From positions 256,868-320,867 of the forward strand of contig JAAOMT010000697.1 in the NCBI GenBank assembly GCA_016748015.1: DNA of 64,000 nt. Reading direction: 5' to 3'. Position numbers and translations under genes: made by a program. Below the pieces are notes generated by a model. It was not told the origin of the DNA. It did not search any database and saw only the letters and a program-made list of their open reading frames with translations. Origin of the DNA: Geosiphon pyriformis (taxonomy: Eukaryota > Glomeromycota > Glomeromycetes > Archaeosporales > Geosiphonaceae). This document shows, in pieces, positions 35,392-47,145 of the stretch (the first letter of the stretch is position 1; each line of letters opens with the position of its first letter).

Positions 35392-38207
35392 TTGCTTGAT
35401 TATGAAGCCACTGTTGGCCCTAGTATTGCCATTCTGAACAAGTCTATCATGGAGCCTGGTTTTAATATTGGTGTTAAGTCTGCTGAATCTAGAAAGAAGA
35501 AGAGAGGTGGTGCTTTGGAGGATAATATTGGTAATAAGAAATTCGCTGTTACCAATAGAATTCTAGTTATTAATTAGCATGAAATTATCCTCATAATTCC
35601 TATTATTAATTAGCATATATTATTATTATTTCGATTATCACTTATTATTTAATCAAATTATCAAATATCATTATTCAATCAATAATCCGATTTGTACTCT
35701 AGAAATTAAGATGATCAAATTACACAATACTCTGAACTATTTAACATAGTCAAAATTCGCCGAAATTAATGAAAATTGGCCGAAATAATCAATAGTTTAG
35801 TGAAATAACTTGTAGTTTGCCGAAATGTATTTTTAGTTCACCTAAATTGTAGCAAAGAGAAAAATGCAAGTTTAAAGACTAGTATTACAACAAGTTGTAT
35901 AAAAGAAGAGCTTCTCTCTTCAAGAAAATGTATCTTCTCATAGTATCTGACCATAGTATTCTACTTTAGATATCTTAATTGAAACAAATCACTTTTTACA
36001 CACTTCAAATAAAAATTAAATATTCGAAACCCAAATTCTTTGATTATTGTACTTGAAATTCCCTCAACACAATTAATGTTTTGAAATTGATTAGCTACCA
36101 ATTTCAATAAACTGTTAGTAACTCCAGGCCTGGATAGAAAATGTTTCTATTAACAAAATTCTATTTCTTTTACATTTCTTGTATTTTTCTTTTATTTTTT
36201 TATTTACAATCATTAGGATAGCCTACAGACAAGATTCCTGTAAAAGAGTTGACTTTCACAGCAAAGTAACTACATATTTTCAGTAAGCTTCCAAATGAGC
36301 AATTCCTGGGAAAAAGTTGATGTTTACTACAATGTAACTACATAAAGTAACTGGCAAAAAATTGGCCATTCCACTTATAAGCCTAGCAGTTCAAATTATA
36401 GGAGATAATTTGAAGATAAATTCAGTTACTAGAGATTCAATTACTTTCTGAGAACATGAATTTACAACAAATCAACATTAACAACATTCAAGAAAAGAAA
36501 CCAAAAACCTTCAGTAATATTGCTGCTGCTAAGGTGTCAAGTGATTATTCTTGGAGTTCTGAGACTGGTAATACTACTAAATCAGATAGTGTAGACATGG
36601 AAGAGGAGTATTTGGTTGAAGAAACCAGCTTTGATTATGGGGATGATAAAGCTCTCACTGGAGGGGACTCGGAACAAACACCTAAGAGTTCAAAAATACT
36701 AACCAAGAAAGCACTGGGAAAACCACTAGGAAAAATTAACTTCTTGGATAAAGATAGTAATGACATTCTGTTGGACATTCTACTAACACTCCCCCTATTT
36801 TTAAAGACTTTGGTTGATGTTCCAGTTAGAAAATCGTTTGTTTTGGATATTGGCTTAGACAAGATGTATGAAAAATCTTCTTAAGAAAAGTTTTCAATGG
36901 TCAGAAAATTATTTTCAAGTATCAATGGTTTTAGAGGGGCCTTTACTTCCTCAAAATTTTCTGGAATTATTCGAATGACATTTACTTCTGAATTGGGTTT
37001 GATAAAAGCCACTAAAAAGACTACTGGTGCAAAAATCTTAATAAATACCAATCTTAAAAAATCCACTGGATCTTCAGATTAGACTGTAGTACTAAAAGAA
37101 ATTCCAGTTAGAATGTCAGCTGAGGCTGTGCATGCTGCATTATCCAAATATGGTGTAGTGGTATCAATTAAGATGTAATTGGTGGATTTGTGGTAAAAAG
37201 CTGTAGTCAAATTTGATAAGATTAAACAGGCTAATTTGGTTACAGCTTATTGGTCTATTCTGATTGAGAAGAATACTGTGCGTGTGGTCAGGACTAATAA
37301 AGATAAAGAATCATGGGATGCAAAAAATCATCATAAGACACTGCTTTACACTCTGCCAATAAGAACAAATGCTCATAACATCTGAGATTTTATTGACTCC
37401 ATGGGTAAAAAAACATGTGCAATTGATCATTATTCAGTTACATATGCTTGGGCCAGATGTGCTGTTGTTTGTTTCGATTCAGCTGAATTCTTGGATGCTG
37501 CCATGAATACTACTCCAGTTTTAAGAGGCATAAATTTGCATTGGTCTTGTTTGAGTTTTTCTAAATGTGCTAAGTATAAGAATATGAGTCATATATCATT
37601 GGGCTGTTTTATAGATGAGAATATTTCCTCTGGGAGATCTCCTTGTAAAATGTTTTTAGACATAGATAAAAGCAGATTGGCTACTATCTATGTCAAATGT
37701 TTGGCTCCTGTTGCTCATTTTGTTACTTTTGGTAAAGTGCCTTGGGCAAAAATTGCTGATAGATCTTCATTTCCTTTTTTTTCTGAGCATAGTAGTCTGG
37801 TTGATTCTGGTTCTTTTTCAGAAATAAAATCTATCCTATCTGTTATGATTGATATTAAAAAAAGGTTTGCTGTTTTGAAGAGCAGTTTTACCAGCCTTAT
37901 GGAACAAATTAGTGAGTTGGCTAAGAGATTAGACTTACTTGTGCTGGCAATTTCCCAGTCTAGCCTTAGATGTTAGCTGCTAATGACTTCCTCATTACAG
38001 AATCAAGTGAGTGATGTAGTAATGAGAAAAGGTTCAGGTGGGACCACAGGTGGTAAGACTGCTGCGAATTTGGAATCTTCTGTCTTTTCTGAGGTAAAAA
38101 GACTAGAAAACATGCTGGAAGAGCTTTCTGTTTCAGTTCTGAGTTTGACAGTGAGATTTGATAGTTCAATTTTGGCTGGTGGTGCATTTCCCAAACCTTT
38201 TTCTTAA
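35392..38207 (+). pseudogene. LINE ORF1 (RRM-like, zinc knuckle), split by a solo LTR
   Basis: First part 35392-35546 (...GALEDNIGNKKFA), second part from 36521 (AAAKVSSDYSWSSETGN). The join across the LTR restores KKFAAAKV in frame. The second part contains an acidic stretch, the repeated LINE block MVRKLFSSINGFRGAFTSSK (36897), an RRM-like block (VLKEIPVRMSAEAVHAALSK near 37090), a CCHC-like knuckle CAKYKNMSHISLGC (37567) and a coiled-coil-like C-terminus (ISELAKRLDLLVLA). Stops at 36882, 37081, 37180 and 37386, among others, look like transitions. ORF1 proteins package the LINE RNA (family knowledge). Confidence 0.65.
35547..36520 (+). repeat. Solo LTR of family Y
   Basis: 974 bp, starting TGTTACC and ending GTAATA (GTAACA with one C-to-T). 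Inverted relative to the LTR at 19007-20019 and collinear with it over the whole length. TATAAAAG at 35898-35905 gives the plus-strand transcription direction. The flanking 4-bp duplication TCGC (35543-35546) / TTGC (36521-36524) also differs by one C-to-T. No internal sequence remains, the expected product of LTR-LTR recombination. Confidence 0.85.
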
Positions 38208-38216
38208 TGACCAGTC

Positions 38217-41200
38217 TAATATGGAAGATTGCCACATGTAATATTAGAGATATAAACAATTTAACTAAGCAAGAGGATATTGTGTATTGGCATAAAAACA
38301 TAAACAATCTGGTTTTAATTTTTACAGAAACAAAGCTGAAAGAAAAGGCCCATCCATAGATTGTTGACAAATTTAGTGGTGTCTATGTGTTTACTTTGGG
38401 TATGAATTCTGGCTACTTGAATTTGGGTGTTGCTATAGTTATAGACAACTCTTTGGCAAAGTATATATTTAAGATTTCTGAGGTTCTTGGTTAGCTTCTT
38501 TCTATCAAGTTGCTTTTCAAAAATAAATTTTCTGTTTCAATTCTGAGGCTTTATGCTGGTGTTTCTTCCTCAGTTTATTTTTTTCAAGCTAAAAAAATTA
38601 ACTCTTTTATTGCTAAAGCTGTAAGCAAGTTTTCTTTCATTGTTCTCAGTGGTGACTTCAATGAAGATGGTTCTTATAGATGTGCCAGTTACAAAAAGTG
38701 CCTTGATTTGGGTTTGGTTAACTCTTTGGATGAGGGCTCAATTGCTAAGATGCTGATACAGTGCAATTCTTGTGGAGTTACTAGAGTGATTAATTACTTA
38801 TTCATGTCTTCTAATCTGGTCAATTCAATAGTGAACCATGATGTGACTGATGTAGTTGACTATTTTAATACTAATTACAAAGCTATTGCTGTCTCTATGG
38901 GTCTTAGTGGTTTGTTGGATGTGCAGCTGTCTTCACTATGAAAGCAAGCTAATAAGAATTATTGAAAGTTTGACATTAAAAATGTCAATGTTGTAAAATA
39001 GTGTGAATTTAAGGACATTATGGCAGCTAATATTATTATGTTTTTGAATGAGTTTGCTAGGACAAAATCATTTTCAGATCTGAATGCAATGTGGGTTGTT
39101 GTTCACAAGATAATGGTTTTTTCTGCTAATGGTACTTTCAGAAAAAAGTGGTTCAAGAGTTTTAATGGTGTTTTTACCAAAGTGTCTTCTAGGTTTTATA
39201 AACTTGAATTGCTGGTATCCAAGTTGGTAAAAACTTCTCATTTGGCTTCTAGTAAGAATTTTGCTTTGTTGTTAGAAACTTGGGATAGACTCAATAATAG
39301 TGGTGTGGCAAAAGTAAAATCTCTTTTTCTTTCAGGTTATAGTTTTGATGTTATTTATTCTGAGCTGGCTAAGGCAAGGAAATCTTATTGCTCTTCCAAA
39401 TTGTTAAAATCAAAGCATGCTGAAAAGTCTCACATCAGACAGGCAATTTGTAAGAGGATGAAAAATTTTGAATTGGATAAGGATTATATCATCAGGAGTG
39501 TATTAGAGCATCTCTTTTGTAAGGTGGTATTAGATTATTTAGTTGTGGGCAATAAGTTGGTCTTGAAGCCAAGATTGGTCAAATTTAAGGTAAATACAAT
39601 CATGGAGAGTTAGACTAAAAGGTGTCAGGTGGTCAATAATGTTTCTGATCATTGGAGCTGTCAATATCAACCTTTGGAGTATGTTTTTGATAAAGCTTTT
39701 TCTGGTGTGATGTGTTTGATTGGTTTTAATAAACTATATGGAATGGTTTTTAATTTGCCTGATAGCAAAGCTGCTGGCCTCTCAGGTATCTCAAATGAGC
39801 TCTGGAAGCATTGTGATAAATCAGTTCTTAATCTGCTTTTGATATTTTTGAACTCTTGTTTGGTTTGTGAATCTGTACTTAGCTCTTGAAAAGAGGTTTG
39901 GGTCTCGATAATTCCTAAGTCTTATAACTGAGAGGGTGTTCTGACAAATACCCATTCTATTGTTTTAATTGAGACAGCTTACAAGATTCTTTCTAAGATT
40001 CTCTCTGATAGGATTTCTTTGGCATGTAGGACTTTTGATGTTCTTTGTGGAGACAATTTTTTGGTTTTAAAGGACACATCAATTTAGTTTCTCATTTTTG
40101 CAATTGGTTCAGTTATTGAAAATGTTTTGAAAAAGAATCAAGAGTTTTGGCTGGTTTTGCAAGACATGTGAAAAGCATACAATTCGGTCGGCTGAGAACA
40201 TCTTAAGAAGAGTTTAATTAGAATTAAAATGTGCAGCAAATTTATTTGATTCTTTGGTAATATTCATAGGGATCATATCAACAGAATTATGATGGATTTT
40301 GGTTTGACAAGTGATTATTGTGTGCATGATGGTTTAGACCAAGAAAAAGTTTTTTCTCCCTTCTGTGGCACATATTTTATGATCCTCTGTTGTGTGAAGT
40401 CAAGCATCAGGAAAGTATGTATGAGTATAGACTGAATTCAAATTTTGTTTCCAGAAGTGGTCACATTGAATTTCAGGCTGGACTTTCTTTTTTTTTTGCT
40501 GCCAGCACCTTCATTAATAATACAATTTAGATTGGTAGCAGTCAGAATGCTACTCAGCATATTTTCAATATTGCTAGTAATTTCTTTCAGATTAATGACA
40601 TTTTAATCAATAATGATAAAACAGTGGCCATTCCCATTAATAGCAAAGTTGACATTTTTTTTCTTTCTATCAGTAGTGCATCTATCTTTATCACTCAAAA
40701 GGGTGAATTTCATCTGTATCTGGGTATTTTTTTTTCGACTAAAGATCTTTCAAAGCCTAGTTTGGCTAAGGCATATTTGAACATTTGCTTTTTCACTAAT
40801 TTGGTTCTGAGAAAAGCTATTTCGGATAAGCAGTTTTTGTATTTGGTGTCAGCAGTTTTTTATTTTATAGTCAGTTATAGAATGCAGTTTAGTTTTGTTC
40901 TGGTGGTGTATGCAACAAATGAGATGCTATAATTCGTAAAGGGCTAAAGCTCAAGTCTGGCCTGCCTCTTAACTTTCCTAGTGATACAATTCACCACCCC
41001 TCCTTTTATGGTTTGAAATCTTTTGTGCAAATTCAATTTAAGAGTAAGATTGCTTTCTTTATTAGCTTTGTGAATGCCAATAGGATTCTGAGTCAATTGT
41101 TTTCTTACAGGTCTCATAATTTGCAAGTTCTTTGTTGGCATCCTGTTTATTCTTTGAGCTCTTCTGTTTGTGTTTGTGTTAGTGCTTCTAATAATTTTTT

Positions 41201-42893
41201 GGCAGACATAGTTCGTATTCTTAATGACTGTAGTTTGTCAATTGGTGGCTCTCTGACCAATTCTTTTTGCTTTTGTGATAGAGTTCCCATGTCTACTGTT
41301 TTTGGTGAGCCAAAGTTTTTCAAGTTTTTTTTTTTTCTCCAACAGTATGGCATTGCTTTCATGGATCAGCTTTGTGATTGTCATAGTGTTGTCTTTGATT
41401 GGTATACATTTAAGCGGTGGAAGAGATTGGACCCCTATGGCCTTATTCCTAAGTGGTTCAGACTTTCCTTTGCATTTCTCAATAATATGAATTTGTCTTT
41501 GGTTCTTCACTTGGCATCAAATGGTGTTGGTCTCCTAAACATTCTTGACTTAAGCAGTTTTGTGTCTGCATGTGATTATTTGTCTTGAGTAAATACTGGT
41601 AGTTTATCTGTATATACAGATGAATTTCTAAGGAGTTTAGATACAGTTGGCTGCAAAGCTGGTGCTGCTGTCTTTTTCAAAGACATTAATTTGGGTTTGG
41701 GCATTGGCATATTGGATCTAATATTATCTATTTTGGCTAAAATGCAAGCTATAGCATTAGCTTTGGAGTGTGTTCTTCTGTCTAGTTCTGTTCACTTGTT
41801 TTTGGATAGTCAATCTGCTTTAGATGCTTGCAAGTCAGAATTAAATTTGGTGTGTTCTGATTTTCATAATTAGTACTGGGTGGAGTATTAGCATATTGTT
41901 AATGTTATTTGCAGTAAAAATTTGAGTATTAGTTGACACAAGGTGAAGGGTTACTTTGGCATCTCAGAAAATGAGCTTGCTGATACAATCACTGGTAATG
42001 CTTCTATTTTTGACTGGTTTTTTTTTCCTTATCTAAGTGAACATTTTTTGGTGGCTAATGGCAGTATTATTTCTGACAATTCTAGACATTTTGTTCATGA
42101 TGTTTATTATTCTGTTTGTCGTGCACATTGGGAGGTTGGTTCTGGCTCAAAGTTTTTGGACTGCAGTTTGCTTTCTAAGATTAATTGGCATTGTTCTTTG
42201 TTTGTGTAACATCCTGATTTACACATGGCAGCTGGTTATACCAGCAAACCATTGGCTAATGTATGCACTTATTTTATGAAAGCTTTATATTATTGGTTGC
42301 TTGTAGCTATTTGTAAACACCTTTATAATAAATATTATCTCAGTATATTGTGCTTGTACTGTGATGAGATAAAAGTGTTAGATCATGTATTTTTTTATAG
42401 AGTTGACAAATCTGCTTGGCATCAGTTACTGAAATTCCACATGAGTTCTTGGAAGTTGCTTTTGGGTCTTTTTTATTCTTCTTTGGGTGTAATCCAATTG
42501 CTGTCAACCTGTGTTTCTGATCCCTCTTTATCAATGGCTTTTTTTAAGGGTTGTGTTCTTAATAATTGTTTTTGTAAGGCAGTTTTCATTTTTTGTAATT
42601 TTGAAATTGTTTGTCAAAAGGTTGTTGAATTTGTGCACTCTCTTAGTCTTGCTTTTAAGAATGATATATGGTTAGTTTATGCTAAATATTATGCATATAT
42701 AGAAAAAAATGGCTTGATTCTCTCAGATAGTTCTGCTTTTATATCGGTCTCTAGTTTGGCTTCAGGGCTTTCTAATGGTGTGGTTAAATTGTTTGGCATA
42801 GCTAAGACTTTTGGCATATGTTTTGGCTTTTGTAAATCTTGTTTGTTTTTTTTTGGAGTAGGTAATTCAGTTTCAGTTCATATATTTGTATAG
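38217..42893 (+). pseudogene. LINE ORF2: AP endonuclease, reverse transcriptase, RNase H
   Basis: Endonuclease signatures: KIATCNIRDIN (38225), FTETKLKEK (38325) and VLSGDFNEDGSY (38645). Reverse transcriptase: SKAAGLSGISNELWKHC (39765), DM-stop-KAYNSVG-stop-EHLKKSL (40165), MMDFGLTSDYCVHDGLDQEK (40290), and the catalytic box read as INNTI (40513-40527) where xDDT is expected. RNase H: VYTDEFLRSLD (41610), AKMQAIALALE (41736, Lys where catalytic Glu is expected) and LFLDSQSALDA (41800). C-terminal region to 42893. Many stops look like Gln/Arg/Trp codons changed by C-to-T or G-to-A. Inactive. Confidence 0.75.
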
Positions 42894-43040
42894 TGTTGTT
42901 CTGATCAGCCCAAGTGGTTGGTTACATGTAGAAAAAACATGATTCATGCCTAATATAAATCATTTCTTTAATGTATAGAATTAGGCAGTATTTGGACTTC
43001 ACTCATTAAATAATAATAATAATAATAATAAAATTTTAAA

Positions 43041-44287
43041 AACTATAACAAATTTTGTAATTTAAGTTTAATAATAGTATTTAAAACTTTTAAAATATAA
43101 ATTATTAAAAAAAACCAAACAATAATTAAAACCTATTTATTGTAAAACTTAATTTAATTTTACAGGCAAAAAAATAACAATTAAATTTAATAAAACTTCA
43201 ATTTTTTTGATTATAAATTTTATTAGATTAAACAAATTTTATAATTTTAATTTTAGCAATTTTAACTTAAATTAATATATTTTATTAATAATAATATTAA
43301 AAAAATTATGTGATATTAAAAAGACAACAGTTTTAATATAGAATATTAAAATAATAAACTATTTTAAATATAACAAAAAACTTAAAAAAAGCTAAATAAC
43401 TAAAAAACAGTTTTATAATTATTAGTTAAATAATTTAAGTTTTAATATTTATAATATTATTATTATTTAAAGATTTTTTACCAAATATATATTTTTTTTA
43501 AAATATTAAAATTAAAAATAACAATAATATATTTTTCTTAATAATTGAATTTAGAAAACCAAAAAATAAAAAAAGGCTACTTATATATTTAAGCAATTAT
43601 ATTACTGATTTTAAAGATAATATAATTAGATAAAAAATCAATTAACTTGCTTTTAAATACACTATAAAAGACAATAACTTTTTTTTTATCAAAACCAACT
43701 AATAAGCAAAAGTAATATTAAAGATTTTAAATAATTTAAATTAAATAATAATATATTACCACAATTTAACAAATCTTTAAAAAAAAATTGGTTTAAAAAC
43801 AAAATTAACAGTTTCAAAATTTTAATAGAACACAAAACTGTTGTTTTTTTAATAGATTAAAGAAAAAAACATTTTTAAAAATAATAAAAAAGTTATTATT
43901 AATATTTAAAAAAATTTGGTTGCTGGTCTGATATGATTAGTATTTAAAGTTTTTTGCTTATTAATTTATAATAAAGAACTTATTGAAGTTGGAAATATTG
44001 AAAAAGCTGAATATTTAATAAGAAATAGATTTATCAAAATTCATTTTTATTGGTATTACTTTTAATTTTGAAACCGAAAATTATCGGATTCTTTCTCGCT
44101 TAGATTGAATTAATGCAGACATGCTTAATAAAAAATTTTTTCTTGGATAATAATTTTTGTGTGCCCAAAGGTAAATTCGAACCCCAAAATTCCTGCGTGA
44201 CACAATGTTCAACTGTCTGGCTTGAACATTAAAGTAATAATAAAAAAGGTAGTACAACTCCAATTTTGAATTTGCAAGTCCAAAAGT
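43041..44287. other. AT-rich stretch upstream of dug1
   Basis: No coding or RNA feature seen. Composition rises in G/C from about 44050, where the promoter of the dipeptidase gene should lie. Confidence 0.4.
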
Positions 44288-46646
44288 ATGTCTGATGCAG
44301 CCATTTCACAGTTTTACAAGTATGTTGACGATAACCAAGATCACTATGTTCAAAGGCTGCGAGAAGCGGTAGCCATACCAAGGTATAATTCCTATCGTTA
44401 AGCATTCAGGGTCAAGTTAAACCCTTTTGAATTTGACCAGAGGCTTTGAGAGTTATCAAAGGACATGAAAGAATCTGATCTAGCCTCTGGTGAAATAAGT
44501 TATTAAATTTTTGAAATTCATCCTCAACGCTATTTCAGCATAAGTTCCGATGTTTCACGCCGCCCCGATGTCTTCCGTATGGGGGATTGGTTGATCGAAA
44601 TTTTCAAAAAACTTGGAATTAGGTGCCTTGTGCTTCAATTTGCTTTTTGGAGATGCTAGATTGGCATTTCATAATCCAATTTCAAATGATGCTTGTTTTC
44701 GAGAAAGTTATCGAGTAGAAGATCTAGGCACTCACGAAATGGATGGTCAAACCCTTAAACTGCCACCAATTCTTTTGGGTAATTATGGCGATGATCCCAA
44801 CAAGAAAACCCTGTTGGTTTATGGGCACTACGATGTGCAGCCGGTCCGTGTGAAGTAATTTATTCCTACCCCGTCTGATCGTAGATTTCTTTTAACCTGA
44901 AAAATGTACTTGGTTTTATCATGAAATAGGCTTTAAAAGAAGATGGATGGGACACAGATCCCTGGGACTTAGTAGAGGACTCCCATGGCCGTCTCCTAGG
45001 CCGAGGTTCCTCCGATGACAAAGGACCAATTCTTGGGTGGCTGAACGTAATCGAAGCCCATCAAAAGTTGGGATTGGAGCTTCCGGTCAATCTTAAGATA
45101 TGCTTTGAAGGTACGTGACTTGGAAATTAGGATCAGATATCTGTATTTTACATAACTCGAGAATCTGAACTTGGAATTTATTAGGCATGGAGGAAAATGG
45201 ATCTGAAGGTTTAGATGATCTGATCTTCCGTGAAGCCAAAAGTTATTTCAAAAATGTAGACGCCGTCACAATCTCGGATAATTATTGGCTTGGAACCAAA
45301 AAACCTTGTCTGACCTATGGATTACGTATGTAAGCCTTGGGATTTTTCGTGACATAAAAGTTTCTTCAATCTATTGATCATATCTTTATATCTATATGGA
45401 TTCTTCAAGGTGGAATCTCGTACTATAAGTTAATTGTATCTGGTCCTGGGAAGGATCTCCATTCCGGCGTCTTTGGTGGCACTGTTTATGAGCCAATGAC
45501 CGATTTGGTACATCTCTTAAGTAAACTGATCAAACCTGATGGGACCATCTTAGTTCCCGGAATTTATGATGATGTAGCAACAGTGACTGGTTGGGGAGAC
45601 TATTTTTACGATTAAATTAAATATTAACTTGCTCTTAATTTGATTTATTTAACAACTTTTTATCACTTGTTTCCGCTTAGATGAAGAAAAGAAAACTTAC
45701 GAATCAATCGACTTCTCAGCCGCGGACTTGCACCAGGCAATTGGGTCCAACAGTTCTCGGCACGAAAAGGAAATTGACACATTGATGCATCGGTCGGTTC
45801 AAAACATCTGAACGTTCTTTAGATAATTCTTAGGTCATATAACGCAAATAAGTGATTTCTCCATATTTCTTACCTTAGATGGCGTCATCCAACCCTTTCT
45901 TTACATGGAATCGAAGGTGCCTTTTCTGCACCTGGTTCCAAAACTGTCATACCGGCAAAAGTGATTGGCAAGTTTTCAATACGTTCCGTGCCAAACATGG
46001 AGCCCGATCGTATCACACAATTGGTCACTGAGTATTTAAACGCTGAATTTGCGAAACTTAAAACTAAAAATAAGATGAGTGTTGAATTAACGCACGGGGC
46101 CAAATCGTGGGTTGCTAGCCCGAAACATTGGAATTTTGGTGTGTCCATGATATCCCTTTTTTTATCATACAATTTAGTAAAGTTCCCGAGGGAAAGTCTT
46201 CTAAAACTGACATTTTTGATAAAAATTCAGTCGCGGCTGCCAAAGCTGTCGAAAAAGTCTTCCATGTTAAACCCGATTTGACGCGTGAAGGAGGATCTAT
46301 TCCTGTCACCTTGACCTTCCAAGACGCACTTGATGGTAAAAACGTATTGTTACTCCCGATGGGTCGTGGGGTGGGTATCAATATTTTTAACTTTTCTAAT
46401 CGCTACATGAAAATTTGTTAACCATAATCAACTTTTTTCATTAACATAATATGTGAATTAAGGATGATGTGAGTAAATTTTACAATATCACTTCACTAGT
46501 TAATGTCTATGAATACTGACACTTTTTGGAACATATTCTAGGGTGCACATTCTATCAATGAAAAATTAGATCGCTCAAATTATATTGAAGGAATTAAATT
46601 ATTAGGAACGTACTTATATGAAGTGGCTCATATTGAAGTAAAATAA
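44288..46646 (+). CDS. dug1: Cys-Gly metallodipeptidase, M20 family (DUG1/CNDP2)
   Basis: Dug1/CNDP2 are cytosolic two-metal dipeptidases; yeast Dug1 splits Cys-Gly during glutathione turnover (family knowledge). Eleven exons, phases closing: 44288-44382, 44539-44622, 44708-44843, 44930-45110, 45185-45325, 45410-45589, 45681-45792, 45879-46138, 46231-46370, 46463-46468 and 46542-46646, giving 479 residues (yeast Dug1 481). Metal and catalytic motifs: [35 protein letters not shown] and [10 protein letters not shown]. The dimerisation segment [14 protein letters not shown] is present, as is EPDLTREGG-type sequence ([18 protein letters not shown]). Exon 10 is a 6-nt micro-exon coding the Asp-Asp of DDGAHS. 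The donor of exon 3 (GTCCGT) and the limits of intron 2 are weak; they were chosen because the protein then matches family spacing. Convergent with prp28. Confidence 0.92.
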
Positions 46647-47145
46647 AAGTTGGCAGAACTGAAGGTTACATGTTATTATTTTTACAATGTACAAGGAGTG
46701 TCGATAAAAGGGTTATATATATGAACTGTCAACGGTGCTTTCACTATAAAAATTAAGGTAGACTTTAAAATGCCTCAGATCCAATACTGAGTTTTGGCAC
46801 CAATAATGGAATTTACAATTATTACCTTTTAAGATTCACCATATCGTTTACTTGATGTCCATTAAACTCTTCATCCTCAATGAAGTCCCTCTGACAAAAC
46901 TTCAGAAGAAAACCATTCTATTTAGATATTTTGGTTGTAGTAGATGGATAACTAGCGTGTACATAGCCTTTACAATAAATCCCATACCTAAGCTCCATAG
47001 TGTTATCAAATGATTATTCGAAGTTGTCTATCTTCGAATTGCCATTTTCCTAAGTTACAAAAATGTGGATGCGATGGATCGTATTGAAAAGCAAACACGT
47101 TATGACAATCCCGCGATCACCCGATTTAAAGCAACTTGAAGTCGA
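46647..47145. other. Convergent intergenic region dug1-prp28
   Basis: 499 bases between two stop codons. It should hold both 3' UTRs; no gene seen. Confidence 0.5.

Larger units (their letters stand above)
35303..43040 (+). mobile_element. Nearly full-length LINE (ORF1, AP endonuclease, RT, RNase H) carrying a solo LTR
   Basis: 5' UTR from about 35303, ORF1 interrupted by a solo LTR, ORF2 from about 38217, and a 3' UTR ending in an (AAT)n tail at 43008-43035. About 6.8 kb without the LTR. Partial copies of the same group lie at 28140, 28935, 51330 and, on the minus strand, 54114-62600. All domains are present in order but broken by stops, so this copy is inactive. Confidence 0.8.

Noticed and set aside
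41147-41510. Minus-strand Lys-rich open frames over the LINE ORF2
   Set aside because: Antisense to the LINE coding strand; their Lys/Thr bias mirrors T-rich codons of the plus strand.
45885-46381. Minus-strand open frames in the dipeptidase gene
   Set aside because: Antisense shadows of dug1 exons 8-9.
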